Origin: Alphaproteobacteria bacterium
GTDB lineage: Bacteria > Pseudomonadota > Alphaproteobacteria > Micavibrionales > Micavibrionaceae
Length of the DNA stretch: 64,000 nt
Assembly (NCBI GenBank): GCA_016125135.1
Contig: WGMJ01000017.1
Location: 62,001-126,000, forward strand
Reading direction: 5' to 3'
The notes beneath the pieces are model-generated. The model was not told where the DNA came from, made no database searches, and saw only the letters and a program-made list of their open reading frames with translations. Numbering within the stretch: position 1 is the stretch's first letter; every line of letters begins with the position of its first letter. The position numbers and the translations under genes are program-made. Shown one piece after another: positions 16,973-26,488 of this stretch.

Positions 16973-19900
16973 ATGCCTAAGGATATCTGCACAGTAACTG
17001 AAAGCAACGCAGCGGTTAAGATCGAGTCATTCAAGACAAACGACATCCCTGCAACCTCAGCCGGCGTTCAAAGCTATAATGTTTTGCCAAGCGGCGCGCT
17101 CGAGATCCTGACTGTGTCGGGCGATAAAATCGTTATCGAGAATTTCGCGAAAATCGCAAAAGAAACAACGAAAGAAAATACAAAAGATACTTATCTGCAA
17201 TTCTCGGACGGTACTGTCGTTTCTGTCCGCGAGCTTGCCCAGAATCAGGCGCCAGAACTGTGCACAAGCCCTGACAAGAAAGCCACCGAAACAACTTTCA
17301 CAACAATCGAAGCGCCTGAAGCAAACGCTGTTGTAACAACATCGTTGCCTGCTGGCAGCCTTGCCCGTTTTGGCTTCAATTCAGATGAAATCCAGTCTGC
17401 CACACGTGTTGATGACGACCTTGTTATCACCTTCAAAAACGGTGGTTCTGTAACAATCGATAATTACTTCTCGACAGAAGCAGGCCTGCCTGCCGCACTC
17501 ACACTGGCCGATGGCACAGTGATTGATGTCAGCGAGCTTCTGGCTTCTTACAATCTTGATAAAATTCAATCAGCTGCCGGTGATGAAGAAAAAGAAGCCG
17601 CAGAAAAAGTTGCTAAAGTAGAACCAAAAGCAGGCGAGCCAACAGCCGAAGATCTCGCCAACATCGAGCCAGCCGCCGGTGTTGAAGGTGGTTCTGCCGG
17701 TCGCGGTTTTGGTTTCCAGTCAGTTTTCACGCCTGATGCACTGGGTGCTGTTCCTGCAATCGGCCCGATTGGCCCCACAGCTTTGCAATTTGGCCTGCCA
17801 GAAGTTGAAGAGCAGCCATTCCTGCTGAACGCAGCGCCTGCGGGCATTCCACCAGTCACGCCGCCAACATTGTTCATTCCACCATCAGCACAGTTCGAAG
17901 ATACAGCGCAACAACTGTTGATGAATGTAACAAATAACGGTGGTGCAAACTCGTTCCTGACAATCACAGTTTCCAATATTCCTGCTGGCTGGACAGTTAC
18001 AGGCGCAGGCTGGGTTAACACAGCCCCTGGCGCATGGACAGTCACACTGCCAAACGGTGTAAACTTTACAGGTGGCCCGATCCTTTTGCCACCACACGAC
18101 AGCGATATCGATATTCCGAATGTTGATGTAACTGTTACACAAACAGATTCAATTGGCGGCGGCTCAACGTCAACAACACAAACCGTCACAGTGACTGTGG
18201 ATGCTGTTGCTGATACACCACTTGTGAACGCAACAACTTCTGCAGTGCTTGAAAACAACCCTGCACCGCTGAACATTACAACATCTGTAACTGACGTTGA
18301 TGGTACAGAAGCGATTACACACCTGCTTATCAGTGGCGTGCCTGCCGGTTTCTCGCTGAATAACGGCGCTGTCGATATGGGCGGCGGTGTATGGCAACTC
18401 ACACCAGCGCAATTGCCTGGTCTGCAAGTAACAGCGCCAACAGGCTTCTACGGCAACGTAACAATTCTTGTTACAACTGTGAACTACGATACACCAACTG
18501 ATGGTGAACTGACGCTTGTAAACAACGAAAATCAGGCGTCACAGCCAGTAACACTGGTTTACCAGCCAGTGGTTATTGACCCGACTGTCGACGTTGCCGG
18601 TGCAACAGATACAGTGGTTGTAAAAGAAGATGGCACTGTTTTCATGCCGATCGTAGCGACAAACCCGAATGGTGTTGGCAGCGTTATGACAGTGATCATG
18701 ACAATTCCTGCTGCACCAGGCTGGACAATTGATACAACAGGCTGGACAGATATCGGTGGCGGCCAATACCAGATCGTGCTGAATGATGGCGCCGACTACA
18801 CAGGCGGCATTACGCTCACACCTCCTGCAAATTCCGACGTTGATTTCCCGGGCAATATCAGCGTCAGCGCAACGGTTGCTGACGGCATCCTTTCTGCAAC
18901 TGTGACTGACGCAGGCACAGTCATTGTTGATGCGGTTGCCGATACGCCGACAATCAATGCTGCTGATAATTCTGGCGTAGAAAACACAGCGCTTGCTGTA
19001 AACATCACAGCCGCCCTGACAGACCTTGATGGTTCTGAAACTATCGTGAAATATCAGATCAGCGGCGTACCTGCTGGTTTTGGCTTCTCGGCTGGTACAA
19101 ACCTTGGCGGCGGCGTATGGGAATTTACACCTGCGCAAATCGTTGGTCTGACAGCAACAGCGCCTGCAAACTATGTTGGTACAATCAACCTGACAGCAAC
19201 AGTTTTCAACAGTGAAACAACATTGTCAGGCGGTGAGACAGACCTTACTGACAACGACAGCAGCAATAGCGATCCATTAACGCTGACATGGACAGACACA
19301 CCGGTTCTGCCGCCAGTTGTTGATGTTGCCGGCGCAACAAACAGCGTTATTGTAAAAGAAGATAGCTCGATATTCATGCCAATCGTGTCTACAAACCCGA
19401 ATGGTGTTGGCAGCGTGATGGTTATCACAATGACAATTCCTGCTGCACCAGGCTGGACAATCAATACAGCTGGTTGGACATCAATTGGCGGCGGTCAATA
19501 CCAGATCACGCTGAATGATGGCGCTGATTACACAGGTGGTATTACGCTTACACCACCTGCGAACTCTGATGTGGATTTCCCGGGTAACGTCAGCGTATCT
19601 TCAACAGTTACATTGGCAGGTAATACAGCAACGGCATCTGATGCTGGTACAGTGATTGTGGATGCGGTTGCAGATCTTCCGACAATTAATGCGGCAGACA
19701 ATGCCGGCGCACAGAACACAGCGTTGGCTGTGAATGTTGCGGCGGCTGTAACAGATACAGATGGTTCAGAATCAATCGTGAAATACCAGATCAGCGGCGT
19801 GCCTGCTGGTTTTGGCTTCTCGGCTGGTACAAACCTTGGCGGCGGCGTATGGGAATTCACACCAGCGCAAATCGTTGGTCTGACAGCAACAGCCCCAGTG

Positions 19901-22900
19901 AATTTCATGGGTTCAATCACGTTGAACGCAACGGTATTCAATGCTGAGACAACAACATCAGGTGGCGAGCCTGATACAGCTGATAACACAAACCAGAATA
20001 GTGACCCGCTGACACTGACATGGGTTGGCACACCGGTTGTTGATGTTGCAGGTAACACAAATATTGTAACAACAAACGAAGATACATCGGTGTTCTTGCC
20101 GATCGTGGCAACAAACCCGAACGGTGCGGGCAGTGTTATGGTTGTGACCATGACAATTCCTGCTGCGCCAGGCTGGACAATCGATACAACAGGCTGGACC
20201 CCAATGGGTGGCGGCGTTTACCAAATGACACTGAACAATGGGGCTGATTACAATGGCGGCATCACATTAACACCACCAACCAACTCAGACGTTGACTTCC
20301 CTGGGGTTATCAATGTTCAGGCTTCTGTGACAGACCACGGTGTAACCGTAAACGCATCAGACAATGGCGATGTAATTGTTGATGCGGTTGCTGACCTTCC
20401 AACAATTACAGCGGATGGTTCCACAGGTCTTGAAAATACAGGCCGTCCAGTCACGATCAACGCGGCTGTTACAGATACAGACGGTTCTGAAACAATTACT
20501 CACTACCAGATTTCTGGTGTGCCTGCTGGCTTCGGCTTCAACCAAGGTACAAATCTGGGTGGGGGCGTATGGCAATTCACACCAGCGCAAATTGTTGGTC
20601 TACAAGCCACAGCACCAGCAAACTACGTTGGTACAATCAACCTGACAGCAACAGTGTTCAACAGCGAGACAAATACAAGCGATATCGAACCTGATCTGAC
20701 AGATAACAACAACCAGAACAGCGATCCGCTATCAATCACATGGACAGACACACCAGTTCTGCCGCCAGTTGTTGATGTGGCGGGCGGCACAAATACAGTG
20801 ATCGTAAAAGAAGATAATTCTATCTTCATGCCGATCGTTGCGACAAACCCGAACGGTGCTGGTAGCGTTATGGTTGTCACCATGACAATTCCAAGTGCGC
20901 CAGGCTGGACAATCAATACAGCAGGCTGGACATCAATTGGTGGTGGCCAGTACCAGCTAACATTGAATAACGGCGCTGATTACAATGGCGGCATTACACT
21001 CACACCGCCTGCAAACTCTGATGTTGATTTCCCTGGTAATGTTTCGGTTACAGCGGCTGTAACGCTTGCAGGCAACACAGTCAGTGCAACAGATGCTGGT
21101 ACAGTACTGGTAGATGCGGTTGCAGACTTTGTTACGCTGAACGCACCAGATGCAATCGGTGACAGAAATGACCCGATCCCAGTCACATTTACAGTGAACA
21201 AGGGCGACGCAACAGACGGCTCTGAAACAATTACAGGCTACCAGATCTCAGGTGTGCCTGCTGGCTTCAGCTTCTCTGCCGGTACAAATATGGGCGGCGG
21301 CGTATGGCAATTCACACCAGCACAAGCTGTTGGTCTGACAATGTCATCACCATTGAACTTCACCGGCTCAACCCCAACGATGACCATGACTGTCTACACA
21401 GCGGAAACAAATCTGGGTGGTTCTGAAGTAGATTTCACAGACAACACAAACCAGGCGTCAGATACATTCTGTGTAACATGGGATTTCACAGTTGGTACAC
21501 CAACTTTGAATGCGCCATCGGTTTCAGTGAAAGAAGATAACTCGGTCTTTATTCCAATTACAGCAACGCTCGGTGACCCGCTAGATAGCATGAAACTGAC
21601 AGTTTCAAACATTCCTGCTGGTTGGACAGTGACAGCACCGGGTTGGACAAACCTTGGTGGTGGTGTTTGGGAAATTCAACTGGCAACAGGTCAGAACTAT
21701 AATGGTGGCATTACAGTAGCGCCGCCAGCCAACTCTGATGCCGATATTCCGAATATGCAAGTTACTGCTGTTGAGAGCTTCGGTGGTGACAGTGCAACAA
21801 TCACAGTGCCTGTTTATGTTACAACAGATGCTGTTGCGGATATCGCAAATATCAATGCGGTTGATAATAGCGGTCAGGAAAATACACAACTTGCTGTTGG
21901 TATTACGGCGGGCGTGACGGATCTTGATGGTTCTGAAACAATCGTGAAGTACCAGATCACAGGCGTACCTGCTGGCTTCGGTTTTACAAGCGGTACAAAC
22001 ATTGGCGGCGGCGTATGGGAGTTTACACCGGCCCAGATCGTTGGTTTGAAGGCAACTGCGCCAACAAACTATGTTGGTACTATCAACCTGAATGCAGTTG
22101 TGTTCACGGCTGAAACAAATACAAGCGGTATCGAACTTGATACGTCGGATAACACACGCACAACGCTTGATCCGTTCTCGTTGACATGGACAAATATTCC
22201 GGTGAATCCACCTACTGTTGATGTTGCCGGCGGCACAAACACAGTAATCACAAACGAAGATACATCTGTGTTCATGCCAATCACAGCAAACAACCCGAAT
22301 GGTGCTGGTAGTGTTATGGTTGTGACCATGACAATTCCGAGCGCACCAGGCTGGACAATCAATACAGCGGGCTGGACATCCATCGGTGGTGGCCAGTACC
22401 AGATCACGCTGAACAACGGCGCTGATTACAATGGCGGTATTACACTAACGCCACCGGCCAACAGCGATGTTGATTTCCCTGGTAACATTTCTGTTACAGC
22501 TGCGGTTACACTGGCTGGCGATACAGTCAGCGCTACAGACGCTGGTACGGTGATTGTTGATGCGGTCGCCGATGTGCCGACGATAACAGCTGATGGTTCA
22601 ACAGGTCTGGAAAATACAAGCCGCCCTGTAACGATTAATGCCGCGCTAACGGATACAGATGGTTCTGAAACAATTGTGAAATACCAGATCAGCGGCGTAC
22701 CTGCTGGTTTCGGCTTCAACCAAGGTACAAATCTTGGTGGCGGCGTGTGGGAGTTCACACCGGCACAGATCGTAGGTTTGCAAGCAACATCACCAACAAA
22801 TTTTGTTGGCTCGATCAACCTTGTGGCAACAGTTTTCAACGCCGAGACGAATACAAGCGGCGTAGAGCCTGATCTGACAGACAATAACAACAGCAACAGC

Positions 22901-24340
22901 GATCCGCTGACAATCACCTGGACGGACACACCGATCAATCCTCCGGTTGTTGATGTTGCGGGCGGCACAAACACAGTAATCACAAACGAAGATACATCTG
23001 TGTTCTTGCCGATCGTGGCAACAAACCCGAATGGTGCTGGCAGCGTTATGGTTGTGACTATGACGATCCCGACAGCGGCGGGTTGGACAATCAATACAAG
23101 CGGTTGGACATCGCTCGGTGGCGGTCAATACCAGATCACGCTGAACAATGGCGCTGATTATAACGGTGGTATTACACTGTCACCGCCAGCACAAAGTGAC
23201 TACGACTTCCCGGGCAATATCTCGGTAACAGCGGCAGTGACACTGGCTGGTAATACAGTAACAGCAACAGATGCAGGTACAGTGATTGTTGATGCGGTTG
23301 CGGATAGCATGACAATTGATGCTGGTCCGAACCAGACATCAACGCTGAACACACAGATGACGATGAATATCAGCTTCGGCGCTTCTGTTGATACGGACGG
23401 CTCTGAATCACATGTCTTCCAAGTGCTTGGTGTACCAACAGGCTTCAGCTTCAACAAGGGTACAAACCTTGGTGGTGGTATCTGGCAGTTTACAGAGGCA
23501 CAACTCAGCAACCTGAAAATCAGCTCAACAACTGATTTCAAAGGCAATCTTGATCTGACCGTGCGTGTTATCAACACAGAAACAAACACCCATGGTGTCG
23601 AACCTGATCTGACAGATAACCAGTTCATCGCAAGTGACACTGTGCGTCTGACATGGGTTTGTAACGATACAATTCCTGTTGTTGCCAATAAAGAGCACAC
23701 GATTACAGAGATCAGTGGCGTGAGCGGTAACCTGAACGCACAATTCTTCTGTGAAGGTGCGGCAACGGGTGGCGGTTACAAAACAGGCAACACGTTCACC
23801 TATAGCGGCATCGACTGGGACTTCCTGACATCGTCTTGTCAGAAAATAACAGTGACAAGTGGATCGAACAGCTATGTTGGTATCCGTGCGGATGGCCAGA
23901 AAGTATTTGAACTTGTAATCAATGCGACAACAGGCGACTACACATTCACAATGTACAAGTCGCTTGACCACTATGATGTTGTTGCGCCTTACGGCGTGCC
24001 CGAGAACATTGTCCTGAACTTCGGCGGTTATGTTGAAGATCTGGACGGTGACCGTGCAAACTTCAATATCCGCATCAACGTAAAAGATGGTTCTGATATT
24101 GACTATCTGTACGGTGTTGGCCCCGCGTACACCCCGGCTTCTGCCCCATCAGCCATGATGGCGCCATCATCTGGTGATGTTGTGTATGGCAGCAACTCGG
24201 TTGACGATGCGATCGGAAACTTCGTATCCGGCGGTTCCAACTCTTCTAACATTGCCAGCGCTTCAGGCCCTGCCAATGATAATGGTTCGGGCGCTGAATA
24301 CGGCTTCGAGTTGAACCAGCAAAACACACAAATCCTTTAA
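16973..24340 (+). CDS. Giant repetitive surface adhesin, probable type I secretion substrate
   Basis: 2455 residues without an N-terminal signal peptide. Residues 1-200 hold two related segments of BapA-prefix type (DKIVIENFAK...FSDGTVVSVREL and GGSVTIDNYF...LADGTVIDVSELL). An acidic Ala/Pro linker (200-307) follows, with two AAG motifs (SAAG 200-203, PAAG 233-236). Residues 308-2237 are eight two-part Ig-like repeats of about 241 residues. The 218-residue C-terminal part ends in a Ser/Gly/Asn/Ala-rich, weakly charged tail (last residues NTQIL) suited to type I export. There are no RTX nonapeptides. TolC, ABC and HlyD genes follow. The product probably mediates attachment or biofilm formation, by analogy to LapA/BapA proteins. 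Confidence 0.8.
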   Translation: MPKDICTVTESNAAVKIESFKTNDIPATSAGVQSYNVLPSGALEILTVSGDKIVIENFAKIAKETTKENTKDTYLQFSDGTVVSVRELAQNQAPELCTSPDKKATETTFTTIEAPEANAVVTTSLPAGSLARFGFNSDEIQSATRVDDDLVITFKNGGSVTIDNYFSTEAGLPAALTLADGTVIDVSELLASYNLDKIQSAAGDEEKEAAEKVAKVEPKAGEPTAEDLANIEPAAGVEGGSAGRGFGFQSVFTPDALGAVPAIGPIGPTALQFGLPEVEEQPFLLNAAPAGIPPVTPPTLFIPPSAQFEDTAQQLLMNVTNNGGANSFLTITVSNIPAGWTVTGAGWVNTAPGAWTVTLPNGVNFTGGPILLPPHDSDIDIPNVDVTVTQTDSIGGGSTSTTQTVTVTVDAVADTPLVNATTSAVLENNPAPLNITTSVTDVDGTEAITHLLISGVPAGFSLNNGAVDMGGGVWQLTPAQLPGLQVTAPTGFYGNVTILVTTVNYDTPTDGELTLVNNENQASQPVTLVYQPVVIDPTVDVAGATDTVVVKEDGTVFMPIVATNPNGVGSVMTVIMTIPAAPGWTIDTTGWTDIGGGQYQIVLNDGADYTGGITLTPPANSDVDFPGNISVSATVADGILSATVTDAGTVIVDAVADTPTINAADNSGVENTALAVNITAALTDLDGSETIVKYQISGVPAGFGFSAGTNLGGGVWEFTPAQIVGLTATAPANYVGTINLTATVFNSETTLSGGETDLTDNDSSNSDPLTLTWTDTPVLPPVVDVAGATNSVIVKEDSSIFMPIVSTNPNGVGSVMVITMTIPAAPGWTINTAGWTSIGGGQYQITLNDGADYTGGITLTPPANSDVDFPGNVSVSSTVTLAGNTATASDAGTVIVDAVADLPTINAADNAGAQNTALAVNVAAAVTDTDGSESIVKYQISGVPAGFGFSAGTNLGGGVWEFTPAQIVGLTATAPVNFMGSITLNATVFNAETTTSGGEPDTADNTNQNSDPLTLTWVGTPVVDVAGNTNIVTTNEDTSVFLPIVATNPNGAGSVMVVTMTIPAAPGWTIDTTGWTPMGGGVYQMTLNNGADYNGGITLTPPTNSDVDFPGVINVQASVTDHGVTVNASDNGDVIVDAVADLPTITADGSTGLENTGRPVTINAAVTDTDGSETITHYQISGVPAGFGFNQGTNLGGGVWQFTPAQIVGLQATAPANYVGTINLTATVFNSETNTSDIEPDLTDNNNQNSDPLSITWTDTPVLPPVVDVAGGTNTVIVKEDNSIFMPIVATNPNGAGSVMVVTMTIPSAPGWTINTAGWTSIGGGQYQLTLNNGADYNGGITLTPPANSDVDFPGNVSVTAAVTLAGNTVSATDAGTVLVDAVADFVTLNAPDAIGDRNDPIPVTFTVNKGDATDGSETITGYQISGVPAGFSFSAGTNMGGGVWQFTPAQAVGLTMSSPLNFTGSTPTMTMTVYTAETNLGGSEVDFTDNTNQASDTFCVTWDFTVGTPTLNAPSVSVKEDNSVFIPITATLGDPLDSMKLTVSNIPAGWTVTAPGWTNLGGGVWEIQLATGQNYNGGITVAPPANSDADIPNMQVTAVESFGGDSATITVPVYVTTDAVADIANINAVDNSGQENTQLAVGITAGVTDLDGSETIVKYQITGVPAGFGFTSGTNIGGGVWEFTPAQIVGLKATAPTNYVGTINLNAVVFTAETNTSGIELDTSDNTRTTLDPFSLTWTNIPVNPPTVDVAGGTNTVITNEDTSVFMPITANNPNGAGSVMVVTMTIPSAPGWTINTAGWTSIGGGQYQITLNNGADYNGGITLTPPANSDVDFPGNISVTAAVTLAGDTVSATDAGTVIVDAVADVPTITADGSTGLENTSRPVTINAALTDTDGSETIVKYQISGVPAGFGFNQGTNLGGGVWEFTPAQIVGLQATSPTNFVGSINLVATVFNAETNTSGVEPDLTDNNNSNSDPLTITWTDTPINPPVVDVAGGTNTVITNEDTSVFLPIVATNPNGAGSVMVVTMTIPTAAGWTINTSGWTSLGGGQYQITLNNGADYNGGITLSPPAQSDYDFPGNISVTAAVTLAGNTVTATDAGTVIVDAVADSMTIDAGPNQTSTLNTQMTMNISFGASVDTDGSESHVFQVLGVPTGFSFNKGTNLGGGIWQFTEAQLSNLKISSTTDFKGNLDLTVRVINTETNTHGVEPDLTDNQFIASDTVRLTWVCNDTIPVVANKEHTITEISGVSGNLNAQFFCEGAATGGGYKTGNTFTYSGIDWDFLTSSCQKITVTSGSNSYVGIRADGQKVFELVINATTGDYTFTMYKSLDHYDVVAPYGVPENIVLNFGGYVEDLDGDRANFNIRINVKDGSDIDYLYGVGPAYTPASAPSAMMAPSSGDVVYGSNSVDDAIGNFVSGGSNSSNIASASGPANDNGSGAEYGFELNQQNTQIL
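17894..23683 (+). repeat. Eight tandem two-part repeats encoding adhesin domains
   Basis: Each unit is about 720-732 bases and encodes module A (DVAG...TVIVKED, then GGQYQITLNNGADYNGGITL and TVIVDAVAD) followed by module B (ENT, TDTDGSETI, YQISGVPAGFGF, GGGVWEFTPAQIVGL, DPLTLTWTDTP). Clear module A starts lie at 18590, 19322, 20042, 20774, 22220 and 22952. The first (17894) and sixth (about 21500) units are more divergent in module A. Some copies are nearly identical at the DNA level: 45 bases at 22229-22273 recur exactly at 22961-23005, which points to recent duplication or gene conversion. Confidence 0.9.
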
Positions 24341-24371
24341 TTTTAGCGGCTTCCAGACCCTGAAATGGACG

Positions 24372-24397
24372 AAAAAGCCCCCGCATGGGGGCTTTTT
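24372..24397 (+). terminator. Terminator after the adhesin gene
   Basis: AAAAGCCCCC and GGGGGCTTTT pair around a GCAT loop and run into T residues, about 35 bases after the adhesin stop. It separates adhesin transcription from the tolC-like gene. Confidence 0.9.
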
Positions 24398-24511
24398 TCT
24401 GGCCATCTTTTTCGATAAGAAGGCTTGCCAAAAGGCAAAAAAAATAATAAAAACAAGGAGATTTTAACGTTCCGGGGGTAGTCTTATCCCCGTCATAAGG
24501 AAGTTTGCCCC

Positions 24512-26053
24512 ATGTCGACAAAAAATATGCTTCTTCTTGCCAGTGCAGCAATCGCACTTTCGCCTTTAGCGGCCTTCGCACAAGAAGAAATGCCACAGCC
24601 ACAAGCAGCACCTGTTGAATTACAGCAGGAAGCACCTGTCGCAGAGACAGTTGTTAATGAGCCGCCGCCAATGTTTGATGATGCAACCAATGTTGCACCA
24701 GCTGAAGCTGTGCCGCCTGCGCCCGTGATGGAACCAGCCATGGTTCAATCTACGCCCCCAGCGGTAGCCACCAGTTCAACAAAGGCGATTTCTAATTTAC
24801 AGCAGGCAATTGCAATTGGTGTTGTTTCGAACCCTGAATACAGCGCTGTTGCCAATAACCGCCGTGCCACAGACGAAGAATTGACACAAGCCAAAGCGCT
24901 TTACCTGCCTTCAATTGACTCTCGTCTTGATGGTGGTTGGGAGCGTTCCAACAACCCATCAACCCGTGGGGATCTTGATGGTAAGGACACTGAAACGCAC
25001 AGTAAGTATGACGGTAGCCTGACACTGACACAGATGCTTTTTGATGGTGGTGAAACACATTACGAGAACGAGCGTCAGCGCCACCGCGTTCGCTCGGCCG
25101 CGCACCGCGTTAAGGAAACAGCAGAATTTGTTGGTCTGGATATAACTGAGTCATATCTGGATGTTCTACGTCAGCGCGAACTTTTGAATATTGCCCGTGA
25201 AAACGTAGCCCAGCACGATGAAATATTGCGCATGATTACAGATGGTGCCGAGGCTGGTCGTTCAACCGATGCAGACGTTGAGCAAGCCCGCGCCCGTCTT
25301 GCTTCTGCCAACGCCTTGATTGCGAACAACGAAGAAAGCTTGCGTATTGCCGAGGCTGCTTACCGCCGTGAAGTGGGTGAGTTCCCTGGCGCGCTTGAAA
25401 AACCGCTAGCGCCAACAGGTACACTTTCATCAAATGTTGATGATCAGGTGAAAATGACACTGGCCCAATCGCCGACACTTGATATCCGCGAAGCAGATGT
25501 GAACGTGACGGAAGCTGAATGGAAAGCAACGCACTCGGCTTTCTATCCCCAAGTTGACCTGCAGGTGAATGGTCGTAAGGCGAATGACCTTGGCGGTGTT
25601 GAAGGTAACGACACAAGCACATCAGCCTTGATGGTGATGAACTGGAACCTCTACCGTGGTGGTGGTGATGTAGCCCGCACACGCGAGGCTGTTTACCGCC
25701 AGGCACAAGCCAAAGACGAGCGTAATAATACAGCCCGTCAGGTTGAAGACAATGTTCGCCAGACATGGGCCCGTATGATTTCTGCCGAAGAGCGCGCGAA
25801 ACAATTCGAACTGCAGGCTGAAGCTAATGCTGTTATTGTGAAGGCCTATCTTGACCAGTTCAACCTTGACCGCCGTACATTGCTTGATGTGCTTGATGCG
25901 CAAAACGAGTGGTTTGTATCACGCTCTAACGCTATTTCAAGCCGTTACCTGCAAACATTTGCTGTGTACCGCTTGCTGGCGCTAAAGGGTGGATTGCTGC
26001 CAAATTTCAGCGTCCCTTACCCGAGCGAAGTTGTGCTGAACGACAAAAAATAA
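24512..26053 (+). CDS. TolC-family outer membrane protein of type I secretion
   Basis: 513 residues. A signal peptide (LLLASAAIALSPLAAFAQ) is followed by about 85 residues rich in Pro, Ala, Glu and Val before the first TolC repeat (ISNLQQAIAIGVVSNPEY). The two OEP repeats are visible: LTLTQMLFDGG...ITESYLDVLRQRELLNIARENV...GRSTDADVEQARARLA, then LAQSPTLDIREADVNVTEAEWKATHSAFYPQVDL...LDQFNLDRRTLLDVLDAQNEWF. That is the layout of outer membrane channels paired with adhesin exporters (LapE/BapE-like). It forms the outer membrane conduit with the ABC and HlyD proteins encoded downstream. Confidence 0.9.
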   Translation: MSTKNMLLLASAAIALSPLAAFAQEEMPQPQAAPVELQQEAPVAETVVNEPPPMFDDATNVAPAEAVPPAPVMEPAMVQSTPPAVATSSTKAISNLQQAIAIGVVSNPEYSAVANNRRATDEELTQAKALYLPSIDSRLDGGWERSNNPSTRGDLDGKDTETHSKYDGSLTLTQMLFDGGETHYENERQRHRVRSAAHRVKETAEFVGLDITESYLDVLRQRELLNIARENVAQHDEILRMITDGAEAGRSTDADVEQARARLASANALIANNEESLRIAEAAYRREVGEFPGALEKPLAPTGTLSSNVDDQVKMTLAQSPTLDIREADVNVTEAEWKATHSAFYPQVDLQVNGRKANDLGGVEGNDTSTSALMVMNWNLYRGGGDVARTREAVYRQAQAKDERNNTARQVEDNVRQTWARMISAEERAKQFELQAEANAVIVKAYLDQFNLDRRTLLDVLDAQNEWFVSRSNAISSRYLQTFAVYRLLALKGGLLPNFSVPYPSEVVLNDKK

Positions 26054-26056
26054 TAT

Positions 26057-26400
26057 ATGCCGCGCACGCAATTATCGAGTATTCCTCGAACCTGTCATCA
26101 ATCATGACACAATACGATATTGTACAAAAAGTACATCAAGTGATGCTTGAATGTGGTCTCTTTACGCCGGCGGATATCAAAACAAGATCTTATGAAGCTG
26201 AAGATTTTTGTGTTGGGGCGAAGGGGCGCGATGGCAGTTTTATTCACGTATCTGTTTGGCTACTTGAGGGCCGAACAAACGAACAGAAGGGTGCCCTAAC
26301 GGGGGCCATTAAAGCTAACTTGTGCGGCGTTCTGAAGAACGTCGATCAGGTTTCAGTGGATATCCAAGACATGGTTCGGGATACTTATCGCAAATGCTGA
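26057..26400 (+). pseudogene. 5-carboxymethyl-2-hydroxymuconate isomerase-like gene with a 2-base frameshift at its start
   Basis: The 98-residue frame from ATG 26104 matches the inner and C-terminal part of CHMI/tautomerase-family proteins (GLFTPADIKTRSY, FIHVSVWLLEGRTNEQK, DMVRDTYRK). The same frame continues upstream without a start as HAIIEYSSNLSSI, the usual family N terminus after Met-Pro. An ATG-CCG pair (Met-Pro) is present at 26057 but two bases out of frame: removing one CG from the CGCGC at 26060-26065 restores MPHAIIEYS. The catalytic Pro1 is thus disconnected. It could be a young pseudogene, a sequencing error, or a shortened protein from ATG 26104. The gene lies between tolC and the ABC transporter gene. 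Confidence 0.7.
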
Positions 26401-26417
26401 AAGTGTTTTTAGGCAAA

Positions 26418-26432
26418 TTAAGTTTGTATTAA
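26418..26432. promoter_or_regulatory. CtrA-type box before the secretion ABC transporter gene
   Basis: TTAAGTTTGTATTAA is a perfect TTAA-N7-TTAA, 56 bases upstream of the ABC gene start. It is the second such motif in the adhesin locus. Confidence 0.45.
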
Positions 26433-26488
26433 TGCTTTAGGGGCCATGATACAGGTGCCTTTTTCTTTTTCCTTTCAAAGAGTTTGTC

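Noticed and set aside
17894-23683. CRISPR array
   Set aside because: The repeats are 720-732 bases long, coding and in frame; there are no short repeats with unique spacers.
17566-23971. Long antisense reading frames (up to about 278 codons) opposite the adhesin gene
   Set aside because: They follow from the biased codon use of the repeats, recur at the repeat period, are Cys- or Val/Thr-biased nonsense and lack ribosome sites.
26418-26460. Terminator between the tautomerase-like gene and the ABC gene
   Set aside because: GGGGCC...GGTGCC pairing has mismatches and is weak; the T-rich tract alone is not enough.
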